Part shown: positions 13,734 through 20,513 of the stretch, one piece after another
Layout: every line of letters starts with the position of its first letter
Numbering within the stretch: the stretch's first letter is position 1
Assembly (NCBI GenBank): GCA_964551195.1
Contig: CAZKBI010000019.1
Span: 1-20,513 of the forward strand
Direction: 5' to 3'
From: CAYZPB01 sp964551195
GTDB lineage: Bacteria; Bacillota; Bacilli; Tepidibacillales; Tepidibacillaceae
DNA length: 20,513 bases
Translations under genes and position numbers: made by a program
Notes under the pieces: model-generated
What the model saw: the letters and a program-made list of their open reading frames with translations, nothing else
What the model was told of the DNA's origin: nothing
The model's database searches: none

Positions 13734-16325
13734 TTATTTCTTGCTTAACTTGGTTAGTTCTTGCTGTAGTTGATTAACAAGATTGACTACTTCAAGAGGT
13801 GTTAGTTGGTTGAGGTCTAGATCAGCCAGCTCAGCAAGTAGTGCACTTTGTTGTAATAATTCGTCTCTTTCAGCTGTCTCCGCTTGATCTACTGACTTTT
13901 CAGAAAAATCTAGTCGGATTTGATATTCATGCGTTTTAGCCTCAATCTCCTTAAGTATGATTTTAGCATTCTTGATAATCGGTGCAGGTATCCCTGCAAG
14001 CTCAGCAACATGAATTCCGTAACTTTTGTCAGCCTTGCCCTCTTTAATTTTATGTAAAAAGATAATCTGGTTATCGCGTTCCATCACAGTAACCTGGATA
14101 TTTTTGATTTTGTGGTGTGTTTCTGCCAGTGCAGTTAGCTCATGATAATGCGTTGAAAATAGTGTTTTGGCATCGACAACGTCATGAATATATTGCAGAA
14201 TTGCCTGTGCAAGCGCCATTCCATCATAGGTTGAGGTTCCTCGGCCAATCTCATCAAGGAGAATTAGACTATTGGGCGTCGCCTCAGTTAGCGCCTGCTT
14301 AGTCTCCATCATCTCAATCATAAAAGTACTATGGCCTCCAGTTAGGTCATCACCTGCGCCAATCCGCGTAAAGATGCGGTCAACCAATGGTAGTGATGCA
14401 GTCGTCGCTGGAACATAGCAACCAATTTGAGCCATAATCACAATCAGCGCAATCTGGCGCATATAGGTACTTTTACCCGACATATTGGGACCAGTAATAA
14501 TTAGAATCTGAGTTTCATCCTGATCCAAGAGAGCATCATTAGGGAAAAAGTATTCTTGGCGATTTAAGGCCTCAATTACCGGATGTCGTCCTGCTTCAAC
14601 CTTAATTTGTCCTTCCTCGTTGAAGGTTGGCCGAACATAGTTGTTTTTACCGCTCAGCTCAGCAAAAGCCAGCAATACATCTAATTTCGCAATCAAGCGG
14701 GCTAGATGAAGTAGTCGTGCGCTTTCCGCAGCGACCAACTCACGCACCTGAACAAAAAGTTTATACTCCAATTCCTGTGTCTTTTCCTCCGCCTCAAGAA
14801 TTGCGTTCTCTTTAATCTTAAGCTCATCAGTTATGTAGCGCTCGGCGTTTGCAAGTGTTTGTTTGCGAATGTAACGATCCTCGGGAATTTGAGCAAGATT
14901 AGACTTGGTGACCTCGATATAATAGCCAAAAACACGGTTGTAACGCACTTTTAATGATTTTATGCCTGTTAATGTGCGCTCTCTCTGTTCAAGCTTCCTA
15001 AGCCATTCCTTGCTCTCGCCACGGATCTGATAATATTCATCAAGTTTATCATTGTAGCCGCGTTTAATAAGACCACCTTCTTTAGCGAGTATTGGCGGCT
15101 CATCGATAATTGCTTTTTCAATCAAGGCACTAACATCGGTGCAGAGATCAACCTTGGCAAAAAGCTCTCCTAATGCTGTTTCTCCGCTCCGCTCGATTAG
15201 TTGGGCAATTTCACTAATTCGCACCAGACTTTTGCGCAAGTTAGATAGCTCGCGCGCAGTTACATTACCATAGGCAGTTTTAGCGATCAGTCGCTCGATA
15301 TCATAGACCTGAGCGAATCGCTCAGCCAGCTCCTTACTTAAAATCAAGTCAGCTAGCAGTTCAGCAACTATCTCTTGGCGAGCTTCAATCTCTTCTTGCA
15401 CAAGCAAAGGTTTTTCTAGCCAACGTTTAAGTTCACGTCTCCCCATCGCTGTCTCAGTTTTGTCGAGTAGCCAGAGTAATGAACCATGCTTCTTCTGCTC
15501 GCGGGAAGTCTGTATTAGTTCGAGGTTCTTTTTGGAAAATGGATCAAGCATCAGATATCTATTATTATCGTAGATTGTTAACTGACTGATATGTGAAAGC
15601 GTTCGTCGCTGATTGCTTTCGATATAGGCAAGCAGGTCGCCAACACTCCGTTCAATTACCGGTGTTAGCTGAAGTTCTTGCTTTGTAAATTGGTGTTTAA
15701 TTAATTGCTGGTAATTGGTTTTAGTATCAGGATCCCGCAGTGTAATTACAGTCTTTAACTGGCTTAGTTCTATCTTCTGGCTTTTAAGCAAATCGCCAGT
15801 GAGTAGCAATTCAGAAGGATTATATTGGTATAGTTCATTTAAGAGCTGGCCTGAATTTATCGGAAATTCAGTCGCATAAAATTCACCTGTTGAGAGGTCG
15901 GCAACGGCAAGACCTAACTTTTGGCCAGTCGCTGCAAGTGAACAGATATAGTTATTAGCTTGGTTCTCCAGTCGCTCGCCTTCGATGATCGTACCTGGTG
16001 TGACGACACGGGTCACCTCGCGCCTCACGATTCCTTTGGCTTCGCGCGGATCTTCAACCTGTTCGCAGATTGCAACCTTACGTCCCTGCTCGACTAAACG
16101 TGAGATATAACTCTCTGCTGCATGATAAGGAACACCACACATAGGAATTTTCTCACCTGTCCCTCCACCGCGAGCGGTTAGGGCTATTTCTAGGAGTTTG
16201 GATGCTTCAATTGCATCTTCGAAGAACATTTCGTAAAAATCACCTAGACGAAAAAATAAAAAGGCATCCTCGTGCTCTGCCTTTATCGATAGGTATTGTT
16301 TAATCATTGGAGTGTAGCTTTTCAT
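13734..16325 (-). CDS. mutS: MutS, DNA mismatch recognition ATPase
   Basis: MutS clamps onto mismatched DNA and recruits MutL. The 863-residue protein begins with domain I, where Phe30-Tyr31-Glu32 in 'GDFYEMF' is the mismatch-wedging motif of MutS1. Connector, lever and clamp domains fill about 110-580. The ATPase domain has Walker A GPNMSGKST (612-620), Walker B LILLDE (687-692), the signature 'GGHSTFMIEM' and 'STHYHEL'. A short helical C-terminal tail rich in Leu and Gln follows. ATG 16325 is preceded by GGAGG at five bases. It lies between miaB and mutL on the same strand. Confidence 0.98.
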   Translation of the reverse strand: MKSYTPMIKQYLSIKAEHEDAFLFFRLGDFYEMFFEDAIEASKLLEIALTARGGGTGEKIPMCGVPYHAAESYISRLVEQGRKVAICEQVEDPREAKGIVRREVTRVVTPGTIIEGERLENQANNYICSLAATGQKLGLAVADLSTGEFYATEFPINSGQLLNELYQYNPSELLLTGDLLKSQKIELSQLKTVITLRDPDTKTNYQQLIKHQFTKQELQLTPVIERSVGDLLAYIESNQRRTLSHISQLTIYDNNRYLMLDPFSKKNLELIQTSREQKKHGSLLWLLDKTETAMGRRELKRWLEKPLLVQEEIEARQEIVAELLADLILSKELAERFAQVYDIERLIAKTAYGNVTARELSNLRKSLVRISEIAQLIERSGETALGELFAKVDLCTDVSALIEKAIIDEPPILAKEGGLIKRGYNDKLDEYYQIRGESKEWLRKLEQRERTLTGIKSLKVRYNRVFGYYIEVTKSNLAQIPEDRYIRKQTLANAERYITDELKIKENAILEAEEKTQELEYKLFVQVRELVAAESARLLHLARLIAKLDVLLAFAELSGKNNYVRPTFNEEGQIKVEAGRHPVIEALNRQEYFFPNDALLDQDETQILIITGPNMSGKSTYMRQIALIVIMAQIGCYVPATTASLPLVDRIFTRIGAGDDLTGGHSTFMIEMMETKQALTEATPNSLILLDEIGRGTSTYDGMALAQAILQYIHDVVDAKTLFSTHYHELTALAETHHKIKNIQVTVMERDNQIIFLHKIKEGKADKSYGIHVAELAGIPAPIIKNAKIILKEIEAKTHEYQIRLDFSEKSVDQAETAERDELLQQSALLAELADLDLNQLTPLEVVNLVNQLQQELTKLSKK

Positions 16326-16357
16326 TTTTTCCTCCAGGATAGTATTAATTAAGTGTA

Positions 16358-16366
16358 ATTATATCA
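16358..16366 (-). promoter_or_regulatory. Candidate extended -10 promoter ahead of mutS
   Basis: The 45-base gap between miaB and mutS contains TGATATAAT on the minus strand, a perfect extended -10. No -35 match is seen within the end of miaB. It could give mutSL transcription independent of the upstream genes. Confidence 0.4.
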
Positions 16367-16370
16367 TTAT

Positions 16371-17810
16371 TTAAACTATTTCTCCATATAAACTCCAGGT
16401 TTTAGCTTCGGTAATTTTTATATCAAGCAACTGTCCGACTAGTTCTTTATCGCCAGGAAAGTTAACTGTTTTGTTGCCTCGAGTCCTTCCAAAAAGCAGT
16501 TGGGGATTATTTTTACTTTCACTTTCGACCAGAACTTCGACAACTTGGTCTTGCAATAGTTCGTTGCGCTTGCGACTAATTTCATTCTGTAGCTCAATTA
16601 ACCGCTGGAGTCGCTCTTTTTTCTCAGCTTCTTCTGTATCATCAGTCATTGTTGCAGCTGGTGTTCCTTCGCGTGGTGAGAAAATAAAAGTGAAGGCAGA
16701 ATCAAAATCAACCTCACGAACTAACTCCAGCGTATCCTTAAATTGATCCTCGGTTTCACCCGGAAAACCAACAATTATATCTGTAGTAAGAACGAGGTTT
16801 GGTATCGATTCTTTTAATCGTTTTACCAGATCCAAGTATTGTTCACGTGAATATTTACGCCCCATCAGTTTGAGTATTTCGTTATTTCCAGACTGGACTG
16901 GTAGATGGATATGTTCAACCAGGTTACCGCCCTTTGCTATCACATCGATTAGTGCCTGATCAAAATCCTTGGGATGACTGGTCATAAAGCGGACTCGCGG
17001 AATCGGTAGTTTTTGTAGTTCAGTTAGTAGTTCAGCGAAACCATTGCTACTGGCAAGATCCTTTCCATAAGCGTTAACATTTTGTCCAAGCAATGTGACC
17101 TCTTGGTAGCCCTTAGCTGCAAGTTTAGTAACCTCTTGAATGATTTCTTCAGGCTTTCTACTGCGCTCTTTACCGCGGGTATAGGGCACGATGCAATAGG
17201 TGCAGAAATTATCACACCCGTAAACAATATTAATCAAGGCCTTAAACTGATTATCACGAACGATAGGTAAATGCTCTATTACCTGGCCCTCTTGTGACCA
17301 GACTTCAACAATTAGTTCTTTGCGGTTAGTTGCTTCAAGAATCAACTGTGGTAGACGATGAATATTGTGCGTGCCAAAAATCAGGTCAACATAGCGATAC
17401 GACTGTAAAAGTTTCTGAATAGTGTTCTCTTCCTGTGGCATACAGCCGGCAACAGCGATAAGTAGTTCTTTTTTGTTTCTTTTCAACTGTTTGAATCGAC
17501 CTATCTCGCCATAAACCTTAGACTCAGCATTATCGCGAATTGCACAGGTATTAACGATAATTAGATCAGCTTCCGCTTCGTTTACTGTTGGCTGATAAGA
17601 CATCTCTTCGAGTAACCCTGCCATTACCTCTGTATCATGAACATTCATCTGACAGCCATGCGTAATTATATAGTAGTAACGACCTGCTCCCAGCTTACTT
17701 AATTCTTTATCTACTGGTTTAAAACTCAACCGTTCCGTACGCTCTTTACCCCTTAGACGTGCATGACGGATGTTCGGTAGCGATAGGCTGTGTTTTCTGT
17801 TTAATTTCAT
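16371..17810 (-). CDS. miaB: MiaB, tRNA-2-methylthio-N6-dimethylallyladenosine synthase
   Basis: MiaB is a radical-SAM enzyme that adds a methylthio group to C2 of i6A37 made by MiaA. The 479-residue protein has an N-terminal UPF0004 domain whose cysteines Cys53 (HGCQMN), Cys89 (VNTCAIRDNAE) and Cys123 (AGCMPQEE) hold the auxiliary 4Fe-4S cluster. The radical-SAM motif follows, Cys199-Cys203-Cys206 in GCDNFCTYC. A TRAM RNA-binding domain covers about 412-479. About 40 extra residues, rich in Arg and Lys, precede the first domain, as in Bacillus MiaB. ATG 17810 follows the mnmM TGA by four bases, and its AGGTGA ribosome site overlaps that stop, indicating coupling. Confidence 0.97.
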   Translation of the reverse strand: MKLNRKHSLSLPNIRHARLRGKERTERLSFKPVDKELSKLGAGRYYYIITHGCQMNVHDTEVMAGLLEEMSYQPTVNEAEADLIIVNTCAIRDNAESKVYGEIGRFKQLKRNKKELLIAVAGCMPQEENTIQKLLQSYRYVDLIFGTHNIHRLPQLILEATNRKELIVEVWSQEGQVIEHLPIVRDNQFKALINIVYGCDNFCTYCIVPYTRGKERSRKPEEIIQEVTKLAAKGYQEVTLLGQNVNAYGKDLASSNGFAELLTELQKLPIPRVRFMTSHPKDFDQALIDVIAKGGNLVEHIHLPVQSGNNEILKLMGRKYSREQYLDLVKRLKESIPNLVLTTDIIVGFPGETEDQFKDTLELVREVDFDSAFTFIFSPREGTPAATMTDDTEEAEKKERLQRLIELQNEISRKRNELLQDQVVEVLVESESKNNPQLLFGRTRGNKTVNFPGDKELVGQLLDIKITEAKTWSLYGEIV

Positions 17811-17814
17811 TTGT

Positions 17815-18378
17815 TCACCTCAGAATCTTTTCAATAACAATTAAATATGGTGGTTGATTAATCTGGTTAAGATAACTGGATTTGATGACGTTAAACTCTT
17901 GTTGTGAGAGTTCTTGCACAAACTCTAGCAAAATCCTAGATTCGCGCCTAGAGTCGTGTCTGCTGTAAACTACAATAGTAACTCGACCAGCAGGTAAAAG
18001 CAGTTTTAAAACCTGTTTTAGAGCCTCTACAGTAGTTTCTGGCTTAGTAGTCACTTTGCTCTGACTAGCTGGCAAGTAACCAAGGTTAAACATTGCCGCC
18101 TTAACAGGTGTTTGAATAATTTCATTAAGTTGGGAGTGAGAGTGCTGGTAGAGCTTCACTTGCTCACCTAGCCCCTTATCCATAAGTAATTGACTAGTCT
18201 TGGCAATTGCTTCCTCTTGGATATCGAAGCCGTAAACCAGTCCCTTTGTGCCAACCAATTGGGCTAACAGTGCTGTATCAGAACCATTTCCGATAGTAGC
18301 ATCAATAACCTTATCACCAGCTGTAACCGTATTACGCATGATGATATGAGAAAGCTTGACAGCTGAGTTTAAGCTCAT
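17815..18378 (-). CDS. mnmM: MnmM (YtqB) family tRNA U34 methyltransferase
   Basis: The 187-residue protein is the bare rRNA_methylase/YtqB fold: a SAM loop 'VIDATIGNGSDTALLAQ' (24-40), acidic 'GFDIQ' (50-54), and the family motif NLGYLP (98-103), followed by a Lys/Thr loop and 'TIVVYSRHDSRRES'. B. subtilis YtqB was shown to be MnmM, which converts nm5s2U34 to mnm5s2U34 in tRNA, doing the methylation that MnmC does in E. coli. I assign this by motif and by the neighbouring tRNA-modifying gene miaB. The usual family loop after NLGYLP is 'GGDK'; here it reads 'ASQSK', a small deviation. ATG 18378 has GAGGTGA seven bases upstream. Confidence 0.85.
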   Translation of the reverse strand: MSLNSAVKLSHIIMRNTVTAGDKVIDATIGNGSDTALLAQLVGTKGLVYGFDIQEEAIAKTSQLLMDKGLGEQVKLYQHSHSQLNEIIQTPVKAAMFNLGYLPASQSKVTTKPETTVEALKQVLKLLLPAGRVTIVVYSRHDSRRESRILLEFVQELSQQEFNVIKSSYLNQINQPPYLIVIEKILR

Positions 18379-18413
18379 CTTATAGTCACCTCAATTAAAT
18401 ATGGCCTGTCTTT

Positions 18414-18442
18414 ATTATAAGAAAAAAGGCTCGAAGTTGAAA
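18414..18442 (-). promoter_or_regulatory. Candidate promoter of mnmM-miaB-mutSL
   Basis: On the minus strand there is TTTCAA (18442-18437), 17 bases, then a perfect TATAAT (18419-18414), 36 bases ahead of mnmM. The -35 is weak. Confidence 0.45.
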
Positions 18443-18446
18443 TAAT

Positions 18447-19229
18447 TTATTCGTTAATATACCTAATTCGTTTAATCTTAGACGCTTTACCTGTAGTTAG
18501 GTCAATCTCAATTAAAACAGCGTTAAACTGTCTTCCACCCTGCTTTTCAACCTCAAAGCGCTGTGGTAATGCAGTAATAAATTTCTCAATTACACTTTCG
18601 CGTTCCATACCAAGAATGCCATCATATGGTCCAACCATACCAACATCACTAATATATGCTGTTCCTTCATTTAGTATGCGCTCATCCGCTGTCGGCACAT
18701 GTGTGTGTGTTCCAAGTAACGCTGAAACACGGCCATTAAGGTGCCAGCCAAGCGCTATTTTTTCTGAGGTTGCTTCAGCATGAAAGTCGACAATTATATT
18801 ATTTGTCTCTTTAGAGACCTCAGTAATAATACGATCAACAGCCCTGAAAGGGCAGTCAACCGGTGGCATAAATGTTCTTCCCATTAGATTAATTACAGCA
18901 ATTTTTTCATCATTGTAATTAATAATTGTATGGGAGTTACCTGGCGCACCTTCAGGATAGTTAGCGGGTCTTATTAAATTTTTATGATCACCAATAAAAT
19001 CATAGATTTCTTGTTGATCCCAGACATGGTTGCCCATTGTGATTACACTGATTCCTTGTTGAAAGAGGTATTTGGTTATCTTCTCATTAATTCCGCGTCC
19101 ACCAGCAGCATTCTCACCGTTAGCAATAATTAGCTGGGGTTTGTATTCGTCGCGGATAATTGGAAGCGTAGCCTCTAACATCTCTCGACCTGGTGAGCCA
19201 ACAATATCTCCAATAAATAATAATCTCAT
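18447..19229 (-). CDS. ymdB: YmdB-type metallophosphoesterase (TIGR00282 family)
   Basis: YmdB is a dinuclear-metal phosphodiesterase that hydrolyses 2',3'-cyclic nucleotides, and it influences RNase Y-linked gene expression and biofilm formation in B. subtilis. The 260-residue protein is full length. Likely metal ligands are Asp8 (FIGDIVG), Glu39 and Asn40 (ANGENAAGG), Asn67 and His68 (MGNHVWD), His150 (DFHAEATSEK), and His175 and His177 (GTHTHVPT). The C-terminal 'ISDVGMVGPYDGILGME' is also a family signature. ATG 19229 has AGGAAGTG ahead of it. It follows rny, as in Bacillus, although a terminator separates the two genes. Confidence 0.95.
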   Translation of the reverse strand: MRLLFIGDIVGSPGREMLEATLPIIRDEYKPQLIIANGENAAGGRGINEKITKYLFQQGISVITMGNHVWDQQEIYDFIGDHKNLIRPANYPEGAPGNSHTIINYNDEKIAVINLMGRTFMPPVDCPFRAVDRIITEVSKETNNIIVDFHAEATSEKIALGWHLNGRVSALLGTHTHVPTADERILNEGTAYISDVGMVGPYDGILGMERESVIEKFITALPQRFEVEKQGGRQFNAVLIEIDLTTGKASKIKRIRYINE

Positions 19230-19262
19230 TCTTTCACTTCCTAACTATCTCCAACTATTTTC

Positions 19263-19293
19263 AAAAAAATAAAGTGGCTAGGCCACTTTATTT
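19263..19293 (-). terminator. Intrinsic terminator overlapping the rny stop codon
   Basis: A 12-bp perfect stem (19267-19278 with 19282-19293), with a 3-base loop, is followed on the minus strand by seven T residues. The rny TAA (19288-19290) is inside the stem, so ribosomes finishing rny would cover the hairpin, which may reduce termination and let some transcripts continue to ymdB. Confidence 0.85.
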
Positions 19294-20513
19294 AGCGTAT
19301 TCAATCGCTCGTGTTTCTCTAATTACTGTAACCTTGATATTTCCAGGATAGTCAAGCTCGTTTTCAATTTTTTTAGTAATGTCGCGTGCTAGTATTATTG
19401 AATCAGCATCAGAAATATCCTCAGGATTTACCATGATTCTTACTTCTCTACCCGCTTGAATTGCAAAAGAGCTTTCAACGCCGTCAAAAGAATTACTTAT
19501 ATCCTCAAGTCTTTCTAAACGTTTAATGTAGTTCTCTAAAGTTTCTCTCCTAGCACCAGGTCTAGCAGCTGATAGAGCATCGGCTGCACCAACTAAAACA
19601 GCAATCGTTGAGTTGGCTTCAGTATCACCATGGTGTGAAGCGATTGAATTGATAACGACAGGGTGTTCATTGTATTTATTGGCAAGATCCACACCAATTT
19701 CAACATGCGATCCCTCAACTTCGTGGTCAATTGCTTTACCAATATCATGCAGTAGTCCAGCTCTTTTAGCTAACTTAATATCTTCACCAAGCTCTGCTGC
19801 CATTAAACCTGCAAGATGTGACACCTCAATCGAATGTTGCAGAGCATTCTGACCGTAACTTGTTCTAAATCTTAATCGTCCTAGTATCTTAATTAAATCT
19901 GGATGTAGATTGTGTATTCCAACATCAAATGTTGCCTGTTCACCATATTCACGTATCTTATCATCGACATCTTTACGTGCTTTCATTACCGTTTCTTCGA
20001 TTCTAGCTGGATGGATTCGACCATCACTGACTAAGCGCTCTAAAGCTATTTTCGCTATTTCTCTTCTAACTGGGTCAAAACCAGATAGTATTACTGCTTC
20101 AGGTGTATCGTCAATAATTAAATCAATTCCTGTTAAAGCTTCCAGCGTTCGGATATTCCTACCCTCACGTCCGATGATACGGCCTTTCATCTCATCATTA
20201 GGTAATAAAATTACAGAAACCGTTGTTTCTGTGACATGATCAGCTGCATAACGGCTAATTGCAGTGCTCATAATCTCTTTCGCTTTCCTATCAGCCTCAT
20301 CTAGAGCGGCTGTTTCTATCTCTTTAATCATTATTGCAGTTTCATGGCGTACATCTTGCTCAACTGTGTCAAGAATAATTTTCTTGGCGCTTTCTGTTGA
20401 TAAGCCAGAAATACGTTCTAATTCCGCAATTTTTTCCTGTAAAATCTTGTCTACCTCTACTTGCGTTTCAGTTATAGTTTTTTCTTTTTCAATAAGTGAC
20501 TCTTCTCTTTTAT
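19288..20513 (-). CDS. rny: RNase Y (partial; 5' end outside the window)
   Basis: RNase Y is the membrane-anchored endoribonuclease that starts mRNA decay in many Bacillota. The open frame continues to the window edge, so the ATG at 20331 is internal and not the start. 407 residues are visible, and about 110 N-terminal residues (membrane helix and first part of the coiled coil) are missing. The visible part has a charged coiled coil (to about residue 90), a KH domain ('GRIIGREGRNIRTLEALTG') and an HD domain with the metal-binding HD pair in 'GLLHDIGKAIDHE' and later 'SHHGD'. The C-terminus, 'KVTVIRETRAIEYAK', is as in B. subtilis. ymdB follows 58 bases downstream. Confidence 0.97.
   Translation of the reverse strand, partial: KREESLIEKEKTITETQVEVDKILQEKIAELERISGLSTESAKKIILDTVEQDVRHETAIMIKEIETAALDEADRKAKEIMSTAISRYAADHVTETTVSVILLPNDEMKGRIIGREGRNIRTLEALTGIDLIIDDTPEAVILSGFDPVRREIAKIALERLVSDGRIHPARIEETVMKARKDVDDKIREYGEQATFDVGIHNLHPDLIKILGRLRFRTSYGQNALQHSIEVSHLAGLMAAELGEDIKLAKRAGLLHDIGKAIDHEVEGSHVEIGVDLANKYNEHPVVINSIASHHGDTEANSTIAVLVGAADALSAARPGARRETLENYIKRLERLEDISNSFDGVESSFAIQAGREVRIMVNPEDISDADSIILARDITKKIENELDYPGNIKVTVIRETRAIEYAK

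Noticed and set aside
19288..20331. Complete RNase Y gene starting at ATG 20331
   Set aside because: The frame is open to the window edge, and the upstream 60 codons match the RNase Y coiled-coil region. The gene is cut by the window.

Overview
The window looks like a chromosomal housekeeping segment of a low-GC Gram-positive bacterium (Bacillota, most likely Bacilli-like). The reasons are AT-rich spacers, strong AGGAGG-type ribosome sites, RNase Y and YmdB, a YeeI-type YebC protein, a YneA-type SOS division inhibitor, and Gram-positive LexA operators of the GAACN4GTTC type. I see no phage, insertion sequence, CRISPR array, tRNA or rRNA gene. Genus cannot be read from the sequence.

Left part (1-6465): a membrane-anchored trypsin-like protease (leftward) diverges from a small SAM methyltransferase gene (rightward). 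A YeeI-type YebC gene (leftward) diverges from a hemolysin III/PAQR membrane protein gene, and between them lies about 300 bases without genes that holds a candidate structured RNA. A 33-residue membrane peptide gene missing from most automatic calls sits after hemolysin III, and its stop codon overlaps the stop of a leftward group: yneA, then aspartokinase III, YajQ, a YnzC-like DUF896 protein and a DUF1294 protein.

Centre (6466-7252): yneA and lexA diverge from a 136-bp intergenic region with one perfect and one near-perfect LexA operator laid over the promoters. This is a classic SOS control region. A 26-bp perfect palindrome ends lexA and the opposing ynbB gene.

Right part (7251-20513): a long leftward gene series reads, in transcription order, rny (cut by the window edge), ymdB, mnmM, miaB, mutS, mutL, a RsmJ/YpiP-like methyltransferase, miaA, hfq, hflX and ynbB. 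The mutL-miaA-hfq-hflX order is the same as in enterobacteria, and rny-ymdB-miaB-mutS-mutL-miaA-hfq-hflX-ynbB is close to the Bacillus subtilis order. The sporulation genes that sit among these in B. subtilis (spoVS, cotE) and ricA/ymcA are absent here. The series joins mRNA decay (RNase Y, YmdB), tRNA anticodon-loop modification (MiaA and MiaB at A37, MnmM at U34), mismatch repair (MutS, MutL), RNA binding (Hfq) and ribosome rescue (HflX). Short gaps and coupled stops and starts suggest cotranscription, interrupted by terminators after rny and after hfq.

Most genes are ordinary. The points that deserve a second look are the hflX start region, where conserved N-terminal coding sequence runs upstream of any ATG, GTG or TTG in frame; the structured intergenic RNA candidate near 2540-2700; the 33-residue peptide gene; the 16-bp perfect inverted repeat ahead of aspartokinase; and the mnmM gene joined to miaB. 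I found no convincing wholly new system.
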